The position numbers and the translations under genes were made by a program. This document shows, in pieces, positions 17,366 through 26,459 of a stretch of DNA of 64,000 nucleotides. The notes beneath the pieces are model-generated. The model was not told where the DNA came from. It worked only from the letters and a program-made list of their open reading frames with translations, and did not search any database. How positions within the stretch are numbered: the first letter of the stretch is position 1; every line of letters starts with the position of its first letter. Origin of the DNA: Marivivens geojensis (GTDB lineage Bacteria; Pseudomonadota; Alphaproteobacteria; Rhodobacterales; Rhodobacteraceae); the NCBI RefSeq assembly GCF_023540835.1, contig NZ_JALKCU010000001.1, positions 744,001-808,000 of the forward strand, written 5' to 3'.

Positions 17366-17803
17366 TTAGTTTTTCGTAATCGCGATACGGATGCGGTTGC
17401 TGTCCTGATCGGTAAAACCCAGTAGCGGCGCGACCATCCGCATCAATGCGTCCTCATGCTGGTCCCGTGATCCGTCAGTCAGAACAACCTCCCACATGGC
17501 ACGCACCACGGCTTCGCGGTCGTCCAACGGAATGGCTTCTTTGATCACGCGGGTGAAACGAACAGTGTCAGGCGCCTCGGCCTCAATCGTTTCGCATTCC
17601 TCGCGGAGCGCCTTTGCCTCCACGTCATTTAGCCCAAATCGCGTTCCCAAAATCCGATCAATCCGAGCCTTTTCGTCGGGGGCGTAGTGGTTATCGGACC
17701 GCGCGATCCGAACCAAAAGCGCACCGATCGCACGGCGAGCATCTACATCGGACAGAGGGTCTTGGGCGGGGGCGGTCAGACGCCGCAGAAAATCAGCTAT
17801 CAT
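17366..17803 (-). CDS. TerB-family tellurite-resistance-like protein
   Basis: 145 aa, all-helical, acidic. The TerB-like pattern is seen in the first half (RAIGALLVRIARSDNHYAPDEKARID), where Asp/Glu residues could bind metal, and in the second half (VLTDGSRDQHEDALMRMVAPLLGF). It is a stand-alone cytoplasmic protein; the ter operon partners (TerC/D/E) are absent, so tellurite resistance should not be assumed. The actual role of such orphan TerB proteins is unknown. Confidence 0.75.
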   Translation of the reverse strand: MIADFLRRLTAPAQDPLSDVDARRAIGALLVRIARSDNHYAPDEKARIDRILGTRFGLNDVEAKALREECETIEAEAPDTVRFTRVIKEAIPLDDREAVVRAMWEVVLTDGSRDQHEDALMRMVAPLLGFTDQDSNRIRIAITKN

Positions 17804-17845
17804 AAGAGAGGTATAAGCCCCTGTAGACCCGTGGGAAAGTCCCGC

Positions 17846-18628
17846 TCACGCCAAAGTGCCAAAGAGCTTGGACAGACGCGCCGATTCTTCGGTGAATCCG
17901 TAGGGCGCGTTCACCACAAACATGCCCGATCCGATCATACGGTGCCCATCCCGAGCGGGTGGGAATTTCACCTCATGGCGGATCCCATCAGGAATAGCCT
18001 GCTCTAACGTGCGCAGCATCGGCTTGTGCGGCCCATCCTTCAGAATCGGATACCAGAGCATCAAAACGCCCACGTTCCACTTTTTGTGCACCTGCACCAA
18101 AAGGTCCGCCATCGTTTTGTAATCGTCTTTGATCTCGTAAGGCGGATCAACGAGCAGCACACCACGCCGTGGTTCTGGGGGCAAAATAGACTTCGCATAT
18201 TCCACGCCGTCCCGCTTCACGCGAACCGCGCGCCCCGCCATCAATTCATCCAGTACCGCGAATTCCTTAGGGTGCAACTCGGCGAGCTGAAGGTTGTCGA
18301 TCGCGCGCAGCACCCCCGCTGCGACCAGCGGTGATCCGGGATATGCGTCGGGCCCATGCTCTTCCCGAACGTCCTTCAGGACCTTTGCATAGGGATGATC
18401 TGGCCCAAACCAACCGCGCTCTTCTGCGACAGAAATCCCCGCAGCGGCTTCTCCCGTTTTCAACGCTTCAAACGACCCAAGGTCATAAAGCCCGCGCCCC
18501 GCATGCGTCTCTACATATGTCAGAGGCTTATCTTTCTTGGTCAGATAGGCCAGCACCCAGGCCAACAGCGCGTGCTTTTGCACATCGGCCAAATTTCCAG
18601 CGTGATAGATATGTTGATAAGAAAGCAT
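17846..18628 (-). CDS. rlmJ: 23S rRNA (adenine(2030)-N6)-methyltransferase RlmJ
   Basis: 260 aa SAM-dependent methyltransferase modifying A2030 of 23S rRNA. MLSYQHIYHAGNLADVQKH is the conserved start of RlmJ, which fixes the ATG at 18626-18628 even though the frame is open upstream. ETHAGRGLYDLGS is the SAM-binding loop and DPPYEIK is the catalytic (D/N)PPY motif for N6-adenine methylation. The end of the repeat element at 18637-18692 abuts its ribosome site. Confidence 0.93.
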   Translation of the reverse strand: MLSYQHIYHAGNLADVQKHALLAWVLAYLTKKDKPLTYVETHAGRGLYDLGSFEALKTGEAAAGISVAEERGWFGPDHPYAKVLKDVREEHGPDAYPGSPLVAAGVLRAIDNLQLAELHPKEFAVLDELMAGRAVRVKRDGVEYAKSILPPEPRRGVLLVDPPYEIKDDYKTMADLLVQVHKKWNVGVLMLWYPILKDGPHKPMLRTLEQAIPDGIRHEVKFPPARDGHRMIGSGMFVVNAPYGFTEESARLSKLFGTLA

Positions 18629-18636
18629 CGCCCTGC

Positions 18637-18692
18637 CTTTGTGCCCCAAATATCCCGGGGGAGTCTGCATCGCAGACGGGGGCAGCGCCCCC
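18637..18692 (-). repeat. Dispersed two-hairpin repeat, copy 1
   Basis: Read on the minus strand the order is: hairpin 1, GGGGGC-N3-GCCCCC; hairpin 2, GTCTGC-GAT-GCAGAC; then the conserved tail TCCCCCGGGATATTT-N2-GGCACAAAG. The same order and tail occur at 53451-53504, where hairpin 2 has a different sequence but still pairs. It follows pyrG and leads directly into rlmJ. Confidence 0.75.
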
Positions 18693-18700
18693 AATGAAAC

Positions 18701-18720
18701 ACGGCGCCCGAAGGCGCCGT
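18701..18720 (-). terminator. Terminator hairpin after pyrG
   Basis: A perfect 8-bp stem ACGGCGCC/GGCGCCGT. On the minus strand the loop is TTCG closed by C-G, a very stable tetraloop. The T-run after it is weak (GTTTCATT). It is 6 bases past the pyrG stop codon. Confidence 0.65.
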
Positions 18721-18726
18721 AATCCG

Positions 18727-20370
18727 TTAAACCAACCGCGAGTTTTCGACCGCGGCCCGAACGAAGTCCGCAAACAGCGGGTGCGGTTCGAACGGCTTGG
18801 ATTTGAGCTCCGGGTGGAACTGAACGCCGATGAACCAAGGGTGGTCTTTCCACTCAACGATTTCTGGCAGGCGACCATCAGGCGACATGCCAGAGAAGCA
18901 CAAACCTGCCTCTTCAAGTTTCTCGCGGTATTTAACGTCAACCTCATAACGGTGACGGTGACGTTCTTCGATTTTTGTCCCGCCGTAGACGTTTGCCACT
19001 TTGGACCCATCTGCCAGCGTCGCGTTGTACGCGCCAAGACGCATGGTGCCGCCTTTCGCGTCATCCGCTTTGCGGGTCACAGTATGGTTGCCTTGGACCC
19101 ACTCTTTGAGGTGGTAAACAACGGGTTCAAAACGCTTTTCGCCTGCTTCGTGGTCGAACTCTTCCGAGCCTGCTTTGGCGATGCCAGCCGCGTTACGCGC
19201 CGCTTCGATGACTGCCATTTGCATGCCGAGGCAGATGCCAAGGTATGGGATGTTTCGTTCACGTGCGAATTGCGCCGCTTTGATTTTGCCTTCGGTACCG
19301 CGTTCGCCAAAGCCACCGGGAACCAGAATTGCGTGGTAGCCCGACAGGTGTTCACCAACGTCTTCGCGGTCGAATTCTTCGGCATCAACCCAGTTGACGT
19401 TGACCTTAACGCGGTTGGCCATGCCGCCGTGAACCAGCGCTTCTTTGATCGACTTATAAGCGTCCTCAAGCTGCACGTATTTCCCAACAATCGCGACGTT
19501 CACTTCGCCGTCGGTGTTGTGGATGCGGTCTTGAACGTCGAGCCAGCGATCGAGGTTCGGTTTCGGCGCCGGCGCGATGCCAAAGCAATCGAGAACCGCC
19601 TGATCAAGACCTTCGCCGTGGTAAGCCAGCGGGGCCTCGTAGATCGACTTCAGATCGTAGGCTGCAACGACGTGCTCTTTACGGACGTTACAGAACAGAG
19701 CGATCTTCTCGCGCTCACGCTCTGGGATTGGCTGTTCGGAACGGCAGACCAGAACGTCGGGGGCCAGACCTATGGACTGCAGCTCTTTTACAGAGTGCTG
19801 GGTCGGTTTGGTTTTCAATTCGCCCGATGCAGCGAGGTATGGCAACAGCGTCAGGTGCATCAGGATGCATTCGCCACGTGGTTTTTCGTGGATGAACTGA
19901 CGGATCGCTTCAAAGAAGGGCAGGCCCTCGATATCGCCCACGGTGCCGCCAATTTCACAAAGCATGAAATCAACTTCGTCTTCGCCGATGCGAATAAAGT
20001 CTTTGATTTCGTTGGTGACGTGGGGAACCACCTGAATGGTTTTACCCAGATAGTCGCCACGACGCTCTTTCTCGAGAACGTTGGAATAGATGCGGCCCGA
20101 AGAAATAGAATCGGTCTTGCGGGCAGGAACGCCGGTGAAACGCTCGTAGTGACCGAGGTCTAGGTCAGTTTCTGCGCCGTCGTCGGTCACGAACACTTCA
20201 CCGTGTTCAAACGGGGACATCGTGCCAGGGTCGACGTTCAGGTAGGGGTCAAGCTTGCGCAGGCGGACCGAATAGCCACGCGCCTGCAACAGCGACCCGA
20301 GCGCAGCAGAGGCAAGCCCCTTGCCGAGGGAGGACACAACACCACCAGTAATAAAAATGAAACGTGCCAT
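18727..20370 (-). CDS. pyrG: CTP synthase
   Basis: 547 aa, the usual length, starting at [18 protein letters not shown] (ATG 20368-20370) behind a GGGGGA ribosome site. It converts UTP to CTP using glutamine. The N-terminal synthetase domain has the P-loop SSLGKG and the [11 protein letters not shown] segment. The C-terminal GATase domain has PGGFGERG, the nucleophile Cys in GICLGMQ and the His-Glu pair in QFHPE. It lies downstream of secG on the same strand, an arrangement common in alphaproteobacteria. A hairpin (20506-20523) sits between them. Confidence 0.97.
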   Translation of the reverse strand: MARFIFITGGVVSSLGKGLASAALGSLLQARGYSVRLRKLDPYLNVDPGTMSPFEHGEVFVTDDGAETDLDLGHYERFTGVPARKTDSISSGRIYSNVLEKERRGDYLGKTIQVVPHVTNEIKDFIRIGEDEVDFMLCEIGGTVGDIEGLPFFEAIRQFIHEKPRGECILMHLTLLPYLAASGELKTKPTQHSVKELQSIGLAPDVLVCRSEQPIPEREREKIALFCNVRKEHVVAAYDLKSIYEAPLAYHGEGLDQAVLDCFGIAPAPKPNLDRWLDVQDRIHNTDGEVNVAIVGKYVQLEDAYKSIKEALVHGGMANRVKVNVNWVDAEEFDREDVGEHLSGYHAILVPGGFGERGTEGKIKAAQFARERNIPYLGICLGMQMAVIEAARNAAGIAKAGSEEFDHEAGEKRFEPVVYHLKEWVQGNHTVTRKADDAKGGTMRLGAYNATLADGSKVANVYGGTKIEERHRHRYEVDVKYREKLEEAGLCFSGMSPDGRLPEIVEWKDHPWFIGVQFHPELKSKPFEPHPLFADFVRAAVENSRLV

Positions 20371-20545
20371 GGTCAGGCATCCCCCGTGAGTCAATCCGAA
20401 ATCATGTGGAAACGCTGTCCGAATCTATCGAACAAAACGCAGTATCACGGGAGTTAAGTATAACCGGAATCGCCCCGCGAACGCAACCGGGTACGCAATA
20501 TGATGTTGGGGCAAATGCCCCAAAACCTATACGTAGTGGTAAGGC

Positions 20546-20917
20546 TTAGTTTGCAGGCGCTGGCGGCAGAGTGCTGTCAACCGACGGCGGAAGCAGGTCG
20601 CTCCCCAAGCCAGGCAGTGCAGGCGCATCAGCCGCAGGGGCTTCTTCGACCGCAGCAGGCGCCGCAGTATCAAGAGCAGACGCGGTGCTTGCGTTCTGCT
20701 TTGCAATGATCGTCAAGGTGATCGAGGTTACGATAAACGCAGCCGCCAGACCCCACGTCACTTTACCCAATGCAGTTGCCGCACCACGTGCAGACACGAG
20801 GCCGTTACCGCCGCCGCTGCCCATGCCAAGGCCGCCGCCATCAGATTTCTGCATTAGCACAACGCCAATGAGGCTGAGGGCGAGGATCAGGTGGATGACC
20901 AGTACGACGCTTTCCAT
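20546..20917 (-). CDS. secG: Preprotein translocase subunit SecG
   Basis: 123 aa inner-membrane subunit that stimulates the SecYEG channel. Two membrane helices are seen: residues 3-20 (VVLVIHLILALSLIGVVL) and about 50-70. Between them is the conserved QKSDGGGLGMGSGGG loop. The C-terminal third is Ala/Pro-rich and low complexity, as in other alphaproteobacterial SecG proteins. Divergent from purA across 242 bases, in which I find no clear promoter pair. Confidence 0.95.
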   Translation of the reverse strand: MESVVLVIHLILALSLIGVVLMQKSDGGGLGMGSGGGNGLVSARGAATALGKVTWGLAAAFIVTSITLTIIAKQNASTASALDTAAPAAVEEAPAADAPALPGLGSDLLPPSVDSTLPPAPAN

Positions 20918-21159
20918 AGGGCTCTTCTCTGCACTTTCGTGAACGGTGGGTATCTAGAAGGTCAGTGCGCTCCCCGCAACCCCTCAACGTGACCGAGTGT
21001 CGGTTTTCTGCAGTCTTGCATCTTTGACGGGTAAGTCAGCACACTAAATTGGACGAAACACGCTTTCGTATCGGTTCTATGACAGATTGCGGTTTCCTGC
21101 CTCGTCTGACCCCGTTATACGGGCGCGGGTTTTGAGCCGGAAATCGAGGAGACTCAGGT

Positions 21160-22455
21160 ATGGCCAACGTAGTTGTCGTCGGCGCTCAGTGGGGCGACGA
21201 AGGAAAAGGTAAGATTGTAGACTGGTTGTCGGAACGCGCTGACGTGATCGCGCGTTTTCAGGGCGGTCACAATGCAGGCCATACGCTCGTTATCGACGGG
21301 AAAGTTTATAAACTTCACGTGCTGCCGTCTGGCGTTGTGCGTGGCGGCAAGCTTTCGGTCATCGGTAACGGCGTCGTTCTCGATCCGTGGCACCTCGTCA
21401 AAGAGATCGCGACCGTTCGCGAACAGGGCGTGGAAATCACACCAGAGACGCTGATGATCGCGGAAAACACTCCGCTGATCCTGCCGATCCACGGTGAACT
21501 CGACCGCGCTCGCGAAGAAGCCGCGAGCCAAGGCACAAAGATCGGCACCACCGGTCGTGGCATTGGTCCGTGCTATGAAGACAAAGTAGGCCGCCGCGCA
21601 ATTCGCGTTGCTGACCTCGCGGATGAGGCAACCCTTGTTGCCCGTGTTGACCGTGCTCTCCAGCACCATAACCCGCTCCGCAAAGGTCTGGGAATGGAAG
21701 AGGTCAACCGTGACGATCTGATCCAGCAACTCAAAGACATCGCTCCGTCGGTTCTGGAATTTGCGGCTCCTGTTTGGAAGGTTCTGAACGAAAAACGCAA
21801 AGCAGGTAAGCGTATCTTGTTTGAGGGTGCACAAGGCGCGCTGCTCGACATCGATTTCGGCACATATCCATTTGTGACCTCCTCGAACGTGATCGCAGGT
21901 CAGGCGGCTACGGGCGTTGGCATTGGTCCGGGTTCGATCGACTACGTTCTGGGTATCGTCAAAGCCTACACCACCCGCGTTGGCGAAGGTCCGTTCCCGA
22001 CCGAACTGCACGACGCTGATGGCGATCGCTTGGGCGAACGTGGCCACGAGTTTGGCACCACCACTGGTCGTAAGCGCCGTTGTGGTTGGTTCGACGCCGC
22101 TCTGGTCCGTCAGACCTGCGCGACCTCGGGCATCACTGGTATTTCGCTGACCAAGCTGGACGTTCTGGACGGCTTTGAGACGCTGAAAATCTGCGTGGGC
22201 TACGACCTCGACGGTAAGCAAATGGATTACCTGCCGACCGCGGCTGACGAACAAGCCCGTTGCACACCGATCTACGAAGAAATGCCAGGCTGGTCAGAAT
22301 CGACCGAAGGTGCACGTTCGTGGAACGATCTACCTGCAAACGCGATCAAATACGTCAAACGCGTTGAAGAGCTGATCGAATGCCCTGTGGCACTCCTGTC
22401 GACCTCGCCAGAGCGCGACGACACGATCCTTGTCACTGACCCGTTTGCGGACTGA
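21160..22455 (+). CDS. purA: Adenylosuccinate synthetase
   Basis: 431 aa, full length. It makes adenylosuccinate from IMP, aspartate and GTP, the first step to AMP. The N-terminus [15 protein letters not shown] has the GTP-binding loop with the catalytic Asp, HNAGHT follows with the catalytic His, and [11 protein letters not shown] is the IMP/Asp-binding segment. AGGAG at 10 bases supports the ATG. The stop codon overlaps the start of the DUF2842 gene (TGATG), so the two are coupled. Confidence 0.97.
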   Translation: MANVVVVGAQWGDEGKGKIVDWLSERADVIARFQGGHNAGHTLVIDGKVYKLHVLPSGVVRGGKLSVIGNGVVLDPWHLVKEIATVREQGVEITPETLMIAENTPLILPIHGELDRAREEAASQGTKIGTTGRGIGPCYEDKVGRRAIRVADLADEATLVARVDRALQHHNPLRKGLGMEEVNRDDLIQQLKDIAPSVLEFAAPVWKVLNEKRKAGKRILFEGAQGALLDIDFGTYPFVTSSNVIAGQAATGVGIGPGSIDYVLGIVKAYTTRVGEGPFPTELHDADGDRLGERGHEFGTTTGRKRRCGWFDAALVRQTCATSGITGISLTKLDVLDGFETLKICVGYDLDGKQMDYLPTAADEQARCTPIYEEMPGWSESTEGARSWNDLPANAIKYVKRVEELIECPVALLSTSPERDDTILVTDPFAD

Positions 22456-22667
22456 TGGACTATAAGAAACGGAAACGCCTGTCGCTCTTGATCCTCATTG
22501 TGGGGATGCCGCTCTACGTCATTTTCGCGGTGACGGTGATGTCCAACATCGACCGACTGCCAAAATGGCTAGAGCTGCCCACCTATGTGGTCTTGGGAGT
22601 TGCATGGGCGTTGCCGTTCAAATGGGTGTTTCTCGGGATCGGCAAAGAAGATCCCGATCAGAAATAA
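22455..22667 (+). CDS. DUF2842 small membrane protein
   Basis: 70 aa with two membrane helices (about residues 10-28 and 43-62) and the basic N-terminus MDYKKRKR. It matches the general look of DUF2842, a small family found mainly in alphaproteobacteria, of unknown function. It is translationally coupled to purA and followed by a terminator. Confidence 0.8.
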   Translation: MDYKKRKRLSLLILIVGMPLYVIFAVTVMSNIDRLPKWLELPTYVVLGVAWALPFKWVFLGIGKEDPDQK

Positions 22668-22690
22668 GCACTTGCGATGACAAACGTAAA

Positions 22691-22713
22691 AAGGGGGCCG
22701 GAAAACCGACCCC
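22691..22713. terminator. Bidirectional terminator between DUF2842 and the 655-aa protein
   Basis: Stem AAGGGGG-C-CGG with CCG-A-CCCCCTT and an AAAA loop. It is flanked by a T-run on the plus strand and, on the complementary strand, by TTTTTACG. It serves two convergent genes. Confidence 0.85.
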
Positions 22714-22735
22714 CTTTTTTCATTTTGTGGTGCCC

Positions 22736-24703
22736 TTATCCGCGAGCGGCGCGGGGTTCGGGGCGAAAGCGTGTGCCTTCGGACACTTGGAACCGACCGT
22801 TTCGGACTTTGCTGATCCGGCCTTCGCGCAGGAGCGTGCCGAAAACACGCAGACCGTCTTCGCGGTTAAAGTCGTCGTCTTGCAGAACCTCACGGACCTT
22901 TTTCATCACATGAGGACGCGAGAATTCCTCGTGACCCTCGACGAAGGACGTGTAAGCCGCTGCCGCTTCGAGAAGATCAGGCAGGCTATGCGCACCCATT
23001 TCCTCGACATAGTCGGCAAAGCTCTCTGAGCCGCGGGCATCAATGGATGAGACCGATTCCGTTGCGACACGGCGCGGACGCACGGGTGCGACGGGACGAG
23101 CGGGGGCGGCCTCTTCGGGGGCCAGATCAACGCGCTGGGCGGCAACCAGTTTGAGCGGCGCAGGACGCGGACGCTCAGTGCGTGGCTGGTCGTTTCCACG
23201 TTCGGCGCGACGGGGCAGGACGCCACCAGTGGTCGGACGTGTCGGGCGAACTACCGCGCTCAGATCGCTGCGGAAATCGGTCTCTTCGTCTTCTTTCGAT
23301 TTGACCGGCTCACCCATGCGGCGGGCCGCTTCGGTCGCAGCAACGGCGGCCTTAAGGTGGCTCAGCGTGCGACGACGCAGATCGGTTTCCGGTGCGCGAA
23401 GCTGTTCGTCCGTGCGGTCCATGATACGGGACATGTCACGTGCGTCTGCCTCGGGTTCGCGGTCGAGCAGGGCGCGGGCACGTTGGTCGGCACGCGCATC
23501 TGCAATAGGTTCTTCGTCCTCATCCTCGTAGTCGTCTTCCATAACGAAGGCGTTCTGCGATTCGACTTCGTCTGCGTCATAGTCGTCTTCGTCGTCATCC
23601 AGAGCGGACAATTCACGAAGGAGGTCGGCTTCTTCTTCGTCAGAGAGCGAGCTATCCGCGTCGAAATCAATGTCGTCCGCACCATCCAAAGAGGCGAGGT
23701 CGAATTGGTTTGCTTCGGCTTCGTTCGCATCAACCTCTGCAGCGGCGAGTTTGACCATAATGCTGGCCTCAACGACATCCGCATCGTCATAGGTTTCGTC
23801 GTAGTCGTTTGCTGTGGTGGTATCGGCCCAGTCTTGGACCTCGTCGACTGGCTCTTCGGTCGGTGTCGCAGCAAGCGCAGCGGCGACAACATCCTCATCA
23901 GCCTTGTCAGCCACCGCTTCGATGGTGCCGTTGTTCAGTGCGCGGTCAAATTCCGAACGTTTCAAACGGATCACACGAGTGCGGCGGAGTGGGGCGGCCT
24001 CCTGCGGCGATGCCACATCGGCAACAGGAGCAGACTGTTGCGCAACGGGTTCAGCCGCAGGGTCGTCCTCACCAAGCGTGTCCTCTGGGTCATCAAAGGT
24101 CACTTCGGTCTCTGCAATCGACACATCCATCGGCGCGACCTGAGCGGGCGCTTTTTCCGTGGCATCAATAACAGAGCCAAGGTCAAAGTCCTCTTCGGGT
24201 TCGGACGCGTGAATGTCTTCGATGTAATCGGATTCGCCAGTCGACGATTTGCCGACGACAGCGCGGATACGCTGAAGTTTCGCGGCAACGCTTTCGGACA
24301 TTACGGGCGCTGGTGCAGGTTGCGGTGCAACCTTTTCCACGACCTCGGGGGTCTCGACGGGCGGCGGCATAACGGGTGCCACGCTCGGCGCTACGGCCTG
24401 CGGTTCTTCTACCACGGGTTCGGCCGCGCGATTTTCCGAGGCCGCCAAAGCAGCCGCACGCAACACGATCCCAGATGATTCCATACGGGCTTCGACCCGA
24501 CGCGCAATTTCGTTTTCGGCAATGCGCGCCAGCATTTCTGCATCCGGTGTTGGGGGTTCAGCCCCAAAATATCTATCGTCCGCCGCCAGATCGCGGAAAT
24601 ATTCCGCAATGGCCTTCATCGTGTCGAAGGAATCATCGAATCCCTCAAGTGTGCACGCGAAGGTTCCGTAGGAGACGGTTAAAATCTTGCTCGATCCAAC
24701 CAT
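22736..24703 (-). CDS. 655-aa acidic protein of unknown function
   Basis: It begins MVGSSKILTVSYGTFACTLEG. The first 85 or so residues look folded and continue with AIAEYFRDLAADDRYFGAEPP. The middle 450 residues are highly acidic and low in complexity (many Asp/Glu, Ala, Pro, Val), likely disordered. The last 90 residues form a second compact region (SFADYVEEMGAHSLPDLLEA onward) ending in a basic tail. No membrane segment or catalytic motif is seen. I recall similar rhodobacterial proteins sometimes labelled CheA, but none of the histidine-kinase motifs is present. A scaffold or hub role is only a guess. Confidence 0.75.
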   Translation of the reverse strand: MVGSSKILTVSYGTFACTLEGFDDSFDTMKAIAEYFRDLAADDRYFGAEPPTPDAEMLARIAENEIARRVEARMESSGIVLRAAALAASENRAAEPVVEEPQAVAPSVAPVMPPPVETPEVVEKVAPQPAPAPVMSESVAAKLQRIRAVVGKSSTGESDYIEDIHASEPEEDFDLGSVIDATEKAPAQVAPMDVSIAETEVTFDDPEDTLGEDDPAAEPVAQQSAPVADVASPQEAAPLRRTRVIRLKRSEFDRALNNGTIEAVADKADEDVVAAALAATPTEEPVDEVQDWADTTTANDYDETYDDADVVEASIMVKLAAAEVDANEAEANQFDLASLDGADDIDFDADSSLSDEEEADLLRELSALDDDEDDYDADEVESQNAFVMEDDYEDEDEEPIADARADQRARALLDREPEADARDMSRIMDRTDEQLRAPETDLRRRTLSHLKAAVAATEAARRMGEPVKSKEDEETDFRSDLSAVVRPTRPTTGGVLPRRAERGNDQPRTERPRPAPLKLVAAQRVDLAPEEAAPARPVAPVRPRRVATESVSSIDARGSESFADYVEEMGAHSLPDLLEAAAAYTSFVEGHEEFSRPHVMKKVREVLQDDDFNREDGLRVFGTLLREGRISKVRNGRFQVSEGTRFRPEPRAARG

Positions 24704-24858
24704 AACTACATGCGCTCGCTTTCTTTCCCCTAGTCCAGTAATTCACTGTCTGGCGTCCAATTGGTTCGTAAAACGGAACGAAATCAGGTTATGGACGGTA
24801 TTATTTCGTGACCCTTTTGGGGCAAGTTGCGAATTTGTGGACAATCAATGGGTCGGTA

Positions 24859-25506
24859 ATGGGAACTGTTGCTTATAACGAACCAGTCACGCTGATCGGC
24901 GGTGCGCAATCTGGCAACGATGAGATTAGCACCGCTATGCGATTGGCGCCAAGGATTGTTGCAGCCGATGGTGGTGCGGCGCATGTGATTGCCGCTGGAT
25001 ACCGCCCTGAGCGGGTCATCGGTGACCTCGACAGCCTTTCCGATGATTTGCGTCTGAGCTTGGCCGATATGATCGAACAGGTCAGCGAACAAGACACGAC
25101 TGATTTCGAAAAATGCCTTATGCGAATTGATGCGGCGCGCGTGCTGGCCTTGGGGTTCATGGGCGGTCGGATCGACCACCAGCTCGCCGTTCTCAATGTC
25201 TTGGCCCGCTATGCGGATCGCCGCGTGGTCCTTTTGGGCGTTGGGGATTGCGCAATTGTCGTTCCCAAAGAGGGGTTGTCCCTCACACTGCCCGTTGGGG
25301 ACCGAATTGCCCTGATGCCTTTGGGGGCATCGCAAGCATGGACAACGGGGTTGCGGTGGAACCTCGACGGTCAGGCCCTCGCACCCGATGGTAAGATCAG
25401 TTCGTCGAACGAGGTCGCTGGCCCGATCACGGTCCGTGCCGAGGGGCCAGTGCTTCTATCCACCTCTGCCGCAAATCTGCCCGCGCTTTGGTCCGCGCTG
25501 GATTAA
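24859..25506 (+). CDS. Thiamine pyrophosphokinase
   Basis: About 215 aa. It transfers pyrophosphate from ATP to thiamine to make the cofactor TPP. AADGGAAH and VIGDLDSLSDD are the two acidic metal/ATP motifs of TPK, followed by DTTDFEKCL (with the conserved Asp-x-Glu-Lys) and GFMGGRIDHQLA. The start is uncertain: I use ATG 24859 (MGTVAYNEPVTLIGG). A GTG at 24808 would add 17 residues. Divergent from the 655-aa gene and convergent with the EamA transporter, overlapping it by 4 bases. Confidence 0.9.
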   Translation: MGTVAYNEPVTLIGGAQSGNDEISTAMRLAPRIVAADGGAAHVIAAGYRPERVIGDLDSLSDDLRLSLADMIEQVSEQDTTDFEKCLMRIDAARVLALGFMGGRIDHQLAVLNVLARYADRRVVLLGVGDCAIVVPKEGLSLTLPVGDRIALMPLGASQAWTTGLRWNLDGQALAPDGKISSSNEVAGPITVRAEGPVLLSTSAANLPALWSALD

Positions 25507-26423
25507 AGTTCGGCTGGAACTTTCAAACGGACCTTGCCCTTTTCGGTCAGCCGTTCGCGGTGGATGATGTAGAGTCCTGACGACACGATGATCGCGATGC
25601 CTGCCCACGTCAGCGTGTTCGGGAAGTCTTGGAACACCAAGAGACCCAAGATCGCGGCGCTGATGATTTCCAAATAGTGCAGCGGCGCGAGGGTCGCAGA
25701 GGGTGCAAACCGCAGGGCGTAGGTCATCATGATATGTGCCAGCGCCGACGCCGCACCGACGCCAAAGAGCCAGAGCCACGTGACCCCTTCGGGCATCACG
25801 GGGACGTGGGCATCCCACTGACCGATCCATGCGACCCCAACAAAGAGACTGCAGAACAGCGCGGTCAGAACCGAAGTCGCGAACTGCATCGGGATCGGGT
25901 GCATCTTTCGGCTCAGGGATCGGGTCTCTAACATATAGAGCGCGAAACACAGTGCCGTCCCGAGAGGGTAGAGCGCGACAAGGCCAAAGGTCACGAGGCT
26001 CGGCTGAATGACCAAAAGCGATCCACCGAAGCCGACAACCGACGCGATGATCCGCCGCATCCCAACCTCATCGCCGAAGAGGAATTTACCGAGGATCAGC
26101 AGAATGAACGGCTCTACAAACGCGATAGCAAGCGCGTCAGCGATGGGCATTTCATTCGTCGCCGCGACAAAGCAATAGGTCGAAATGCCGAGGAACAGCG
26201 CACGCCGCACCAATGGCCACCGCAGTGACGGATCACGCGGGATGGCGTGACGCAAGAGAACCAGAACGGGCAACATGATCGCCGCCTGCACGATGAACCG
26301 CGCAGAGGCGATTTGCATCACGGGGGTTGTATCCGTCGCCAGCTTTGCGAAAACGTCCAAAATGGGCGCCGTCACACAAAAGCCGAGCATCAGCAGAATA
26401 CCGGGCAGGATGCGGTCGTTCAT
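25503..26423 (-). CDS. EamA-family (DMT superfamily) transporter
   Basis: 306 aa with about 10 membrane helices in two repeated EamA halves. PLGTALCFALYMLETRSLSRKM marks the start of the second. The substrate is unknown; relatives export amino acids or metabolites. It lies just downstream of sdaA on the same strand (36-base gap), so the two could share a transcript. An amino-acid-related role would fit that neighbour but is not shown. Confidence 0.85.
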   Translation of the reverse strand: MNDRILPGILLMLGFCVTAPILDVFAKLATDTTPVMQIASARFIVQAAIMLPVLVLLRHAIPRDPSLRWPLVRRALFLGISTYCFVAATNEMPIADALAIAFVEPFILLILGKFLFGDEVGMRRIIASVVGFGGSLLVIQPSLVTFGLVALYPLGTALCFALYMLETRSLSRKMHPIPMQFATSVLTALFCSLFVGVAWIGQWDAHVPVMPEGVTWLWLFGVGAASALAHIMMTYALRFAPSATLAPLHYLEIISAAILGLLVFQDFPNTLTWAGIAIIVSSGLYIIHRERLTEKGKVRLKVPAEL

Positions 26424-26459
26424 GGTCTCTCCGACAGAGTGAGGATGTCCGCGCCAGCT

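Noticed and set aside
17366-17803. Tellurite-resistance locus
   Set aside because: Only a lone TerB-like protein; none of the other ter genes is nearby.
18331-20163. Long open frame antisense to pyrG (about 610 codons)
   Set aside because: It lies fully opposite a clear CTP synthase and shows no domain; open antisense frames are expected from the codon bias here.
21154-22254. Open frame antisense to purA
   Set aside because: Mirror frame of a highly conserved gene; low-complexity translation without a domain.
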